From: Phytophthora colocasiae
Taxonomy: Eukaryota; Oomycota; Peronosporomycetes; Peronosporales; Peronosporaceae
Assembly (NCBI GenBank): GCA_018806915.1
Contig: JAGKQI010000103.1
Location: forward strand, 372,001-436,000
DNA length: 64,000 bases
Direction of reading: 5' to 3'
Below are positions 9,602-19,900 of the stretch, piece by piece. The notes below the pieces were generated by a model. It did not search any database, was not told the origin of the DNA, and saw nothing but the letters and a program-made list of their open reading frames with translations. Each line of letters opens with the position of its first letter. Positions within the stretch are counted from its first letter, which is position 1. Position numbers and translations under genes: made by a program.

Positions 9602-11629
9602 CCTCTCCGGGAAAATTTTTCGTCCGCTTCACCACATCAGAAACCACGTCACAACATCCGTCAGTGCCGTACTCTGCAGAAGGACTTACGTGATGGATGT
9701 GTCAAGGCAGGCACTGTTCTTCCTGCCAACTTCGAGTTACGAGGTCCCAACAACTACCGGTCGCATCCTTACAACAACAACAACCAAGGGCGATCTGGAC
9801 GTGGAGGTGGATCATGGCACCAAAATGGTCGCGGCGGTCGTGGTGGTGGACGTGGCCGCGGTAACTACGGTGGAAATCGCAACAACGGCAACAACAACGG
9901 CAACAACAACAATGGCAACAACAACAACAAATCCTCTCGTCGCGATGAAGGTGGATACGATCAGTCACGTCGCAAAGAGACCCTGATTGCAGTTGTGTCG
10001 AATGTACAAACGGCTGCATCCGCTATCAGTCTCACGGCGCAACCTAGCCAGGACTTTGATTTCAGCTGGACGATTGACTCAGGTTGCAGCAGCCACGTCA
10101 CGCAACATGTGGAATGGTTCAAGACTAAAACACCTGCAAGCGGAGGCATCACTGTCGGTGGAAAATCGCAAGTCCCCATTGAAGCTATTAGTACTGTAGA
10201 GCTCCAGATCAGGGACTCCAAGGGCCAACTGCGGACGCTCACGCTTCACGATGTCCTCCTTGCGCCGAAACTGCAGTACAACCTGCTGTCAGTCGCTGCC
10301 GCTGTCGACGATGACTTCCGTTTTGGCTTTAAACGTACTATGTGTACTGTCCAAACAAACCACCGATTCTCGATCAAGGCGATGAAATCCGCGACATCGA
10401 AGCTCTACCAATTCGAAGCCTCTCCACTGCCGAAGGCCGAAGCTCACGTGGCTACCACAGGTAAGCCGACTCGACTCATGCTACTACACAAACGTCTTGG
10501 TCATCCTAACATCCGTGTTTTACAGGCACTCACTAAAGACCAAGCTCTTCATGGGCTGGATGCACCAGCTGTAGTTAGACTAGATTCTTTCTTTTGCACA
10601 GCATGTACTTACGCGAAGTCACACCGCGCTCCTTTTCCATCCAATAGACATGTTGAACGCTCTACTAGCCCCTTACATAAAGTTCACTCTGATATTTGTG
10701 GCCCTCTTCCCGTCCCTAGCCTTGGCGGCTGCCGCTACTTCGTCGTATTCATTGACGACTTCAGTCGCTACATGTTTACCTATCCGATGAAGGCACGTAG
10801 TGAACTCTACTCATGCTACAAAGACTTTCGCATGAAAGCTTTGAATATATTCCGAAGTGATGTTCATACTCTTGAATATCTCTTGCCACCGCAGGATGTG
10901 GACATCCAGGCCTTGCAGGCTGACAACGCTAAAGAGTACGAGAAACTGGGACGCGTTATTTTTTCTAAGTATGGAACGCACGCTCAATTTACCAATGCTT
11001 ATACACCACAACAGAATGGTGTTGCGGAACGCCGCATGCGCACAATCATGGAACGTGTACGAGCGCTCCTGTTAGATGCCTCGCTCCCCAAACCACTCTG
11101 GGCAGAATGTGTTACACATGTTACGACACTCCTCAACATGACACCAAGCGCTAACACACAGGATTGCACACCGTTTGAGTTGTGGTACAATCGAAAGCCG
11201 ACTGTTCAATATCTGAAAGTGTTTGGCTGTGCTGCGTATGTCCATATCAACGACATCTACAGGGACAAACTTGATCCCCGTGCCAAACTGTGTATCTATC
11301 TCGGAATTCCCGAGCACAAGAAAGGATATCGACTCATGGATGTCAAAACCCATGGTGTCGTTTACAGTCGAGATGTGGTTTTCAATGAGATTGACTTTCC
11401 GACTATTGAAAATATTGAGGTAACGTCGGGACCGCTCCAGCTACCGGATCACCTAACCGAAGCGCCTATTATTGCTGACGAACTTCCAGCATTTGTTCCA
11501 TCGCAAACACAAGCCTATCCATCCCAGCCTGAATCTCCAGGTAACTCAGTTGTAGAACCACAATCTGCATCTACTTCCGCTTCGAACCAGCTTCCTTCTC
11601 TTGGGAGGCTCTGGAACGTGGCGTCTTGA
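9602..11629 (+). pseudogene. copia-A Gag C-terminus, protease and integrase
   Basis: One frame runs from about 9602 to a TGA at 11627. It begins with a short Gag remnant (QCRTLQKDLRDG), then an Arg-Gly-Gly and Asn-rich basic tail (9755-9955) typical of nucleic-acid-binding Gag ends. The protease motif is WTIDSGCSSHVT (from about 10068). The GAG-pre-integrase zinc region follows (KRLGHPN, then CTACTYAKSHR). The integrase core shows HSDICGPLP, QADNAKEYE and QQNGVAERR, the expected D, D, E positions. A GKKVxxYLG-like tail, LCIYLGIPEHKKGY, marks the integrase end. The premature stop separates it from the RT, so no full polyprotein can be made. Confidence 0.8.
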
Positions 11630-11638
11630 CATACTCTT

Positions 11639-12330
11639 TTGTTACGGAGACGCCGTCACAAACCGTCGACCACAAGTGTAAAACGCCCACGGTATGACGA
11701 AGAAATCGATCTAGGCGCGTTAAACTCCCTTGAAGACATCCAGGAAGTAGAGGAACGCACATGTCTTGTTCTTAGCCTACTTGCAATTCGTCATGTGCCG
11801 GAACCAAAAACGTACCATGCGGCGATGCGCTCGTCTTACGCAAATAAGTGGCACACAGCTGCTGACTCGGAATACCAGTCCCTAATGACCAACCAGACGT
11901 GGATCCTGGTACCTCCTCCCAATAACCGCAAAGTACTCCAAAACCGGTGGGTCTTTGTTGTTAAATACACTGGCTCAGGAGAAATCGATCGCTTTAAAGC
12001 TCGGTTAGTTATTAAAGGCTTCTTACAGCAATATGGCGTTGATTACGATGAGATATTTGCCCCGTCATCCGTATGGAAGTCCTACGCCTGCTACTAACGA
12101 TTGCAGCTCTTCTTGACTTTGAAATTCACCAGATGGATGTCAAGACAGCGTTTCTCAACGGAACCCTTGACGAGGAAATATATATGAAACAACCAGAAGG
12201 GTTTGTAGTTCCTGGAAAGGAAGGCCTCGTTTGTAAACTTCTCAAAAGTCTTTACGGTCTCAAACAGGCACCTCGTATCTGGTATCAAACCTTGTCCGCT
12301 TTCTTGGAAAGCCTTGATTCCACAAACTGA
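11639..12330 (+). pseudogene. copia-A reverse transcriptase, N-terminal part (frameshifted)
   Basis: The first piece (11639-12097) continues in the same frame as the integrase after the stop. It carries the copia RT entry motifs NRWVFVVKYTGSG and FKARLVIKGFLQQYGVDY. Near 12073-12085 the frame shifts; the second piece (12073-12330) carries QMDVKTAFLNGTLDEEIYM and GLKQAPRIWY. Both lesions show the copy is dead. Confidence 0.8.
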
Positions 12331-12350
12331 TTAAAGATCGATGTGTTTTC

Positions 12351-13397
12351 ATGGCAACACTCGAAGGCGAGACATGTTACGTAGCAGTCTATGTTGATGA
12401 CTTACTGATCATTGCACCAACTGTCAACCTCGTATGTCAGATCAAATCTGCCTTGAACAAAAGATTCTCCATGACAGATTTAGGGGAGGTGAAGTACATT
12501 CTCGGCTGGTCAATCGAACGAAACCGCGAAGCCCGAACGATATTTATCCACCAACGCAAGTATGCACGCACAGTGTTAGATCGCTTTAAAAACCTTGTAA
12601 CATATCCAGTGGCAACTCCATCAGACCGTAATGCCAAACTTACAACTCAAATGCAACCAAAGACACAACTTGAAAAAGAGCAAATGGAAGGTATTCCCTA
12701 CCGTGAAGTTGTAGGTAGTGTCATGTATCTCATGGTTGGCACAAGACCCGATCTAGCATTCTACATGCGCGATGTCAGCCAATTCCTTGCTAATCCTGGA
12801 CAGAAACACTGGAAAGCAGTGATTAGAGGGCTTAAGTACCTCTCAGGTACAGACGACCTTGGTCTCTTACTGGGAGGGTCAAAGTTGGTCAATGCAGCAA
12901 ACCTTGCAGACCACCTCACGGCGTACACTGATTCAGACTATGCCAATTGCCCTGACACAAGACGCTCTGTTGGTGGCTACATCACTATGGTAGACCACAG
13001 CCCAATCTCCTGGCTTTCGAGGAAGCACCACACAGTTGTGCTCTCGACAACAGAAGCAGAACACATTGCACTATGTCACTGCATGCAGGAGTTGATTTTC
13101 CTTAAGCTACTTCTCAAAGAACTTGGATTCTTAACCTCAAAAGCAGTCAAGATTCAAGAAGACAACCAAAGCTGTATTAAGATCTCAAATAATCCAGAAC
13201 TACACGGGAGATCAAAGCACATTGATATTCGATATCATTTTGTACAAGAGAAGGTTGAGCGACATGAATTTAGTATTGTATACTGCAATACCAAAGCGAT
13301 GGTAGCAGATATTTTTACTAAAGCCCTTGATAAGCACCAATTTCGAGACTTAAGAAACAAGTTAGGTATGCACTCTCTTGCTAAACTTAACAGTTAA
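12351..13397 (+). pseudogene. copia-A RT C-terminus and RNase H
   Basis: A 348-aa frame contains the RT catalytic YVDDLLI near its start, the copia motif YREVVGSVMYLM, and the RNase H with YTDSDYANC, STTEAEHIAL and the DNQSCIKIS region. It ends at LGMHSL, a usual copia C-terminus. This part is intact but separated from the upstream RT by a stop and frameshift at 12328-12351. Confidence 0.8.
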
Positions 13398-14827
13398 GCC
13401 TACTTTAAAATACACGAAAAATTTCATCATTCATATATTACTTCACAACTTATAAAGAGTCACGTAGTAACATGAGTTTTTCCCTTTAAGAGATTTAACA
13501 GTAAAAGGTTTTCTCATTTACTTACGGTAAGGTTTTATACTCAAAGAGTTTTCCCTGGCACACAGCCGCCAAATTTACATTTACTTTTACACAAAAACAA
13601 AACGTGAAGAAACAATAATGAAAATATATTTAGAACTTAATCAAAAAGTACAACCGCTGACGAACTGGACAAAGTCGTTTCTGCGACCTCCGTTGACCTA
13701 CTTGTCGACAAATTTACAGCGTCCTCAAAATCCGTCCTCAACAAGCAGTTAATACGGACACTTCTTACGTCGACGCTGTCGCTCGGTTATGGACCCTTTT
13801 GGCGAAATGTGGCCAGTGGTCGACGGGATTGAATGCTGCGTCGAAATTTCGGCACTGTTAATGCCGTAGTCGTTGACCCGGTGTATGTAGATGGACTTGT
13901 AGCAGATGAACATCCTGCTCCGAGGTCGAAATCGAGCCTGTAGTTGTCTCCGTAACCGTAGCCATTCTTGATGTACCAGTTGGATTGAAACTTGTAAACG
14001 TTGCCTTTGAAATATATTCCATAGTTGCTACAGTCCTTACGGGCAACCTGTGCTGACCGATGCATGATCTCTGAAGCTGGCGTTTAATAACTGAGCCCCA
14101 GACCAATCTGCACGGTCACCACGGTCACCAGTACGGTACAGTAGGTTGTACGAAGTGCCGAGCTCTGGAAATGCTGCACAGGGTCGAATGGCTCTCTTCC
14201 TTACGCTGGCGAAGTTCTTCAGACGCAGGAGACGCTGGACTGGCCCCAGGAGCTTATGTACTTGACTTGGAAACGCTGTGCACGCTGAGGAAGGGCTGTG
14301 ATGCTTCGGAGTGAGATGAATTGAAAATGAGCTCTACAGTCTTTCATAACATAGCAAGTAGCCTTTGCCTAACTGCAGAGAGCACGTGGGTCCTGATGGC
14401 ACCTTTTTAACATGCGTTTCTTAAACGCTTGGCCTCAGTAGATGTAGTAGCCTACGTTGCCACGCACGTGCAGATAAGACAACCACATGTATTATATAAC
14501 TTCAACAATTGTACCCTCATAATTTATGACTGTCAAAACTAATTCGTTTTGAACATTTGGCTCACTGTCTATTCTGCCACCTGCTGCACAGGTGGCCAAA
14601 TGACGATTTGGACTCTGCCTCGCCAGAAAACTGCCCTGGCGAGTAGAGTCCAAATCCGGTCTCCGTTTGGCCGTAGGGCCTCTAGGAGCTTCAAAAACGA
14701 AAAATACTTGATTTCGTGTAGCCATTTTGTGAATTGACTGAACACTTTTAACAGGGTTTTAACAGACCAATCAAAACACGTGTATTTTATTATCTAATGA
14801 TGTTCCCTGATGTCGATCCAGGGAGGC
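13398..14827. other. AT-rich sequence between copia-A RNase H and its LTR, no clear gene
   Basis: No recognised gene. Overlapping minus-strand frames at 13787-14106 have a Gly/Tyr/Ser-rich composition (one contains YGIYFKGNVYKFQ), possibly a relic of a coding gene, but no family is recognised. A hairpin lies at 14594-14672. A short purine tract (agggagg, 14820-14826) precedes the LTR and could be the polypurine tract. Confidence 0.4.
14594..14672. repeat. interrupted inverted repeat (hairpin)
   Basis: The arms 605-626 and 636-656 (plus 14000) pair as gatttggactct/agagtccaaatc and ctcgccag/ctggcgag with a small bulge and a loop of about nine bases. An outer pair, ggccaaa (14594-14600) with tttggcc (14666-14672), extends the fold. 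It may be a degraded foldback element. Confidence 0.6.
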
Positions 14828-15106
14828 TGTTGAGGTTAGGGCTCGTTCACAGGGACCACCTCTATACTGTGTCTTCTATAAACTAATAATGAAGAGACAC
14901 GGTACTTTTGACTCTAACAAATAATGTACAAAAATGTCTGTGACATCAGTACGATGAATGGCAGCGGCAATTCTAGACTACGTTTCTGAATGCCGCATAC
15001 TATTTTCTAGTGAGTAGCTATCTACTTTCTTAAACATTAATCTTACTTCTTCTTTTTCTCTCTTCTACCCTACTTCCTTCAAGCTGCGCCCAAGTTCCCC
15101 ACAACA
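14828..15106 (+). repeat. probable copia-A 3' LTR (or solo LTR)
   Basis: The 279-bp sequence starts TGTTGAGG and ends CCCCACAACA, giving TG...CA termini with a short terminal inverted match. A purine tract directly precedes it. The 3' end is pyrimidine-rich. No second copy is in the window and no 5-bp target duplication flanks it, which fits a 3' LTR of a truncated element better than a solo LTR. Confidence 0.55.
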
Positions 15107-15131
15107 TTTTCTAACGTACTACTTCGAAGTA

Positions 15132-15944
15132 TTGTACTCTGCAGAAGTGAAGACACCAGTAACTTTTTCCCGCACACGTTTTGACGCATTGCGGTTCGAA
15201 TATTAAAGCTATAGAGAAAATAAAACATGGAATTGATAGCTGGGGGCGCCCTACACGCTATGCGCACGCTCTTTCATCTCATAAGTTCGTTCATTCAGCA
15301 AAAATGAACGCCGAACGCCACGAGTTTAGCAGTGGAGAAAAAAAAAATGATGGTGAAGAACCATGCATTTTTCACTCTACAGAAAAATCAAGGGCTCTAT
15401 CGCGGAAAGCGCACGAGGGAATCGGTTGCTGAGTGTCTTAGCTGCTCCCTCCAAACAGTTTCGCGCGTAATGGCGCACTACAACGCCAACCCGGACACCG
15501 ACTTCCCCGTAAATTTGACTGTTCTGATATGCTGCAAGACCTGTATTAATTAATGCTGATTAAAAACAGGAACATACAAGCAATAGGGGGAGACCTATAA
15601 TAACCTCTTTAAAATTGTTTCAAATCATTGTAGATGAAAGTGTGCAATCGCGAATTGATCGGCAATTGCCGCCCTTTCACGTGAAATCCCACATGTTTGC
15701 ACTGCTTAGCCAATAGCATGGCTGTATTTGAAGCAACCCTCTCACCAGACTTTGGCGAGTTCCGAATTACATTTTTTGCGCGCTCGTAGCGTTAAAACCA
15801 CGCCGAATTAGCCAAAACCGACCTCATTTTTGAACTCAGCGGGCAAAGTTACCCTATATATCTAACTATCACTATAGGTTTTATAAAGCTAAAGCGTTCA
15901 TTTTGGGCGCTAAATCTTGGTGTCTTCACTTCTGCAGAGTACAA
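15132..15944. mobile_element. Tc1/mariner-type non-autonomous transposon with perfect TIRs
   Basis: Perfect inverted repeats of at least 28 bp lie at 15131-15158 and 15918-15945 (left arm begins attgtactctgcagaagtga). The element body 15132-15944 is flanked on both sides by the dinucleotide TA (15130-15131 and 15945-15946), the target duplication of Tc1/mariner elements. At 813 bp it is too short for a full transposase; inside is only an HTH-containing fragment (15332-15553). Perfect TIRs suggest recent mobility, presumably with transposase from elsewhere. Confidence 0.8.
15332..15553 (+). pseudogene. transposase N-terminal helix-turn-helix fragment
   Basis: A 73-aa frame inside the TIR element carries RGKRTRESVAECLSCSLQTV and SRVMAHYN, a helix-turn-helix of the kind at the N-terminus of Tc1/mariner-like transposases. 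The DDE/D catalytic domain is absent, so this is an internal-deletion derivative. Family assignment rests on the HTH-like sequence plus the TIR and TA context. Confidence 0.5.
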
Positions 15945-15946
15945 TA

Positions 15947-16956
15947 CATGTAGTACCTGTTGAAACTTGTCGAGTGAAGTTACCATACGGTACCATTAAC
16001 ACAATGTATTAAACACTTGTATTAGACAACCTGTTTCAAAACAGTCATTTAAAAATTGAATTAAACATGTTTTGCATGAATGTATTCAGTGTTGTTTTAA
16101 ACTGAATCCTACCTCGTTGGGCAGAGACCTCCGCGGGCCTTCCGCGAGCGACAGCTCCTGGATGCTCGCGGGCTTCGTCAAGATGCGCATTGCGCCACCG
16201 TAGCCGTCCCTACTCAGAAGACGTGAGCGCTGTGTGCATCGAGCGCCAACTGATTCCCGAAGTTCGGGTTCGGGCCCCGAACACGACGGCCACCCAGCCA
16301 GAGCGTGTTTGAACTCGACGGTGCTCGCCTTGTTTCTTGCTGCTGCAACTTGAACAAGCAGGTTGTTCACTGGTCGTCGTCAATCCCCGTTGATCGGCAA
16401 AAGATAGACGGAGCGCTGCAACTTGCAGCCAGCAAGGCCAAGTTCAACATGTTAAAACCGTAGACAAGGCGAGGTGAAGGTCTTGACTGTCACAGGCGGC
16501 GAATCTTGGTCGTCGGAGCGCTTGAAGCTGGCAACTACACACCGTCGCTGCACTGCTTGTGCCAGTTGTCTACCAATAATCGAGTGCCATGCGGCCACGG
16601 AGCGCTAAAATGCACTTGACCAGCACAGCCTTCCCGGCTGTCCTCCAGAGCTGTGTCCGCTACAGCACGCCAGCCGGACGATCGACAGCACTGCAACTGC
16701 AACAACCGCAAATTCCCACCGCCCGTCGCATGTGGATCCTCGTGCTTGAAGCTGCGCACCGGAAGTTGGTTTAACGCCTCTACGACTCGGCCGGAGCAAT
16801 TCGACTGGGCATTCCCGCCGGACGTTGGTTGAGTTTCGGTCGCTGTTGCCCTGGAGCTTGTCCGCTTGAAGCTCTGTGCGCCAGCCAAGCGGGAATTCAC
16901 GTTGCGCATTCGCATTATGCGCCGCAGCCTGCCTTCCGCGCGGCCTACCGAGATCA
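15947..16956. other. intergenic sequence upstream of glutamate synthase, no gene seen
   Basis: Short frames exist on both strands but none shows a family motif, splice pattern or codon continuity that supports a gene. The last 150 bases are GC-richer and open in the glutamate synthase frame, but precede the promoter-like element and a better start codon. Confidence 0.5.
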
Positions 16957-16972
16957 TCACTTTTCGATTGTC
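16957..16972 (+). promoter_or_regulatory. oomycete-type initiator plus flanking region before glutamate synthase
   Basis: TCACTTTTCGATTGTC matches the oomycete initiator YCAYTYY (TCACTTT) followed by a diverged form of the flanking CAWTT-type element. It lies 4 bases before the ATG at 16976. If used, transcription starts here and the open frame upstream (to 16829) is not translated. The very short leader is the main reason for doubt. Confidence 0.35.
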
Positions 16973-16975
16973 GGC

Positions 16976-19900
16976 ATGTTCCGCATCCACCGCCGCGCCC
17001 TCCAGTCATCCTCCAGTTTCTCCAGCCGCCTCTCGGCGTTCGCTCCCCGCTCACATGGCGTACGAGGCTTCCGCTCCATCCCTGGCGAAGGCGCCGACAA
17101 GCGAGCGCTCTTCCAGCAAAAAGGTCTGTACCGCCAGCTTGAAGAGAAGGATAGCTGCGGCGTGGGTATGATCGCCAGCCTTAAGAAGCAGCCATCGCGC
17201 TCTACTGTGGTGCAGGCCAACGAGATGCTCGTGCGTATGGCCCACCGTGGCGGCGTCGGCTGTGACCCTGCGTCTGGGGATGGCGCAGGAATGTTAGTCG
17301 CTCTGCCGCATGACTTCATCACACGCGTAGCCCAGGACGGTGAGTTTGGAGCCGCTGCGAAGCTACTCAAGCTCGACAAGGAGAAATACGCAGTGGGCAA
17401 CGTGTTCTTCAACAAGAGCTCGCCCGATGACATTCCAAAGGCCAAGAAGACCTTCGATGATATGGCAGATGCCATGGGGCTCAAGGTCGTGGGATGGAGA
17501 GCTATGCCCACTACATCCAGCACATTGGGTGCCACGTCGCTAGCTTCGGAGCCTCATGTTGAGCAGGTTATGGTGCTTAACGAAAACCCGAACCTGTCGG
17601 GAGATGACTTTGAGAAGGAGCTCCTGCGACTACGCAATGTGGTCACGTCCGTGAATGAAAAGAAGTACTCAGACTTCTACGTTAACTCGCTGAGTAATAG
17701 GACTATCACGTACAAGGGCCAGCTCACACCTGAGCAGCTTTTCGAGTACTACGACGACCTGTCGGCAAAGGACTTCACGTCTTACGTGGCGTTGGTACAC
17801 TCCCGATTCTCGACGAACACGTTCCCGTCCTGGGATCGTGCACAGCCCAACCGCATTATGTGTCACAATGGTGAGATTAACACGCTGCGAGGCAACAAGA
17901 ACTGGATGCACGCCCGTGGTGCCACCCTTCACAGCTCCTACTTTGGTAACCGCACGTCGGACCTGCTACCAGTGTGCTCGGATTCTAAGTCGGACTCTGG
18001 CAACTTTGACGCGGTACTAGAAATCCTCACGAAGGCCAGCTCCTGCAACCGCTCACTGCCTGAAGGTATGATGATGATGATCCCCGAGGCTTGGCAAAAC
18101 GATCCAGTGATCGACCAGCACAAGAAGGACATGTACAAGTATCAGTCGTTGCTCATGGAGCCGTGGGATGGGCCGGCTATGATGGCGTTCACCGACGGCA
18201 AGTACATTGGCGCCACATTGGACCGTAACGGTCTGCGTCCGAGTCGATACTACGTCACCAAGGATGACCACGTACTCCTTTCGAGTGAGATCGGTGTGCT
18301 CGAGAACCTACCGGAGAAGGACATCAAATACAAGCGTCGTCTGGAGCCGGGCAAGATGTTCATGGTGGATTTCGAGCGCGGTATGATTGTGTCGGACGAC
18401 GAGGTCAAGAAGTCTGTCAGTGAAAGCCGCCCTTTTAAAAAGTGGCTGGACGAGAACCTCGTGTCGCTTTCGGAGCTGACAGTGGCCAAGAAGAAAAGTG
18501 TGCCACAGCAGAAACGTCGGCCGAACTACGCTGAGCTCAACCGTCAATTGAATATGTTTGGCTTCACAACTGAGACGATGGACCTGCTTATGATGCCGAT
18601 GGGCGTTAAGGGCAAGGAAGCCTTGGGCAGCATGGGCAACGATGCACCGCTGGCCGTCTTGTCGGAGCAGCCCAAATTGCCATTTGAGTACTTCAAGCAG
18701 TTGTTTGCTCAAGTGACGAACCCGCCGATTGATCCTATCCGTGAAGAGCTGGTTATGAGTTTGATGTGCCCTGTAGGCCCAGCGGCAAACGTCCTGGATG
18801 CGACTTCCGAGCATGCCAAGCGTTTGATGGTGGAGCACCCGGTTATGTCGACAACCGAGATGGATGCTTTAAAGAGCACCAACAACGCCGATTGGATGCC
18901 GAAGGTTTTGGATGCCACATTCGCTGTGGGCAGTGGCGCTCGGGGTCTCGTCGAAGCCCTTGACAGGCTCTGCGAACAAGCTACGGATGCTATTGCGAAC
19001 GAGAAATCTCCAATTATCGTGCTGTCCGACAAGCTCGCTGGTGTGAATCGTTACCCGGTGCCGTCACTGCTTGCTGTGGGTGCGGTGCACCAACATCTTT
19101 TGCGTAGCCAGCAACGTACAAATGTCGCTCTCTTCTCGGAGTGCGGTGACGCCAAGGAAGTGCATGACTTCTGTACGCTGTTGGGCTTTGGTGCTGATGC
19201 TATCAACCCGCACATGGCTGAAATGGCCCTGAACAAAATGAACGACGAAGGTTTGCTGTACGCACACTCCAAGAAGGAGATGGAGAACTCAGAAGTCTTT
19301 GACAAGTACCGCACTGCAATCGGTAAGGGCATCCTCACGGTCATGTCTAAGATGGGTGTTTCTACACTTCAGTCGTACAAGGGCGCGCAGGTGTTCGAGG
19401 CTGTGGGTCTGGGTGACGATATTATCGATATGTGCTTCGAAGGAACGAACTCGCGTATCCAAGGTACGGACTTCGACGCCTTATACACGGATATCTCGCG
19501 CTTCCATGATGCTGGCTACCCACTCCACTCGGAAGCACTTCCTCTGGTTCGTAACCCGGGCAGCTACCACTTCCGCGACAACTCGGAGTCGGAGATCCAC
19601 TACAACTCACCGAAGAACATTGCGGCGCTGCAACGTGCTGCTCGTGAGAACTCCCGCGAGGCCTATGCGCAGTACGTCGAGAAGACGGATGAACTGTGCA
19701 AGCGTGTTAACCTGCGTGGTCTACTGGACTTTAAGTTTGTGGACGAAGACCAGATGCCGAAGTTAGAGGAAATGGAGAGCATTGCTGACATCGTAAAGCG
19801 CTTCAACACCGGTGCCATGAGTGTGGGCAGTATTTCCCAGGAAACCCACGAGGCCCTGGCCGTCGCCATGAACACGATCGGCGGGCGTAGCAACACTGGC

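Larger units (their letters stand above)
9602..13397 (+). mobile_element. Ty1/copia retrotransposon (copia-A), 5'-truncated and decayed
   Basis: Copia domain order (Gag C-terminus, protease, integrase, RT, RNase H) is read on the plus strand. Most of gag and the 5' LTR are missing; the readable frame begins beside the gypsy-A end, suggesting one element truncated the other. An internal stop at 11627-11629 and frameshifts near 12080 and between 12330 and 12351 break the polyprotein. A probable 3' LTR lies at 14828-15106, separated from the RNase H end by 1.4 kb that looks unrelated to a normal copia 3' end. Confidence 0.85.

Noticed and set aside
9690..10019. Low-complexity frames on both strands rich in Thr or Cys
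   Set aside because: They are other-frame readings of the Asn/Gly-rich Gag tail of copia-A.
13787..14106. Gly/Tyr-rich minus-strand frames as a possible secreted protein
   Set aside because: Two overlapping frames, no signal peptide, no splice support and no recognised family; kept only as a note in the spacer entry.
14828..15106. Solo LTR interpretation for the sequence after copia-A
   Set aside because: No target duplication on its two sides and a purine tract before it favour a 3' LTR, although not conclusively.
16829..16975. N-terminal extension of glutamate synthase by 49 codons
   Set aside because: The extension begins at a weak start context, lacks targeting features, and lies upstream of an initiator motif; the ATG at 16976 starts a good mitochondrial presequence.
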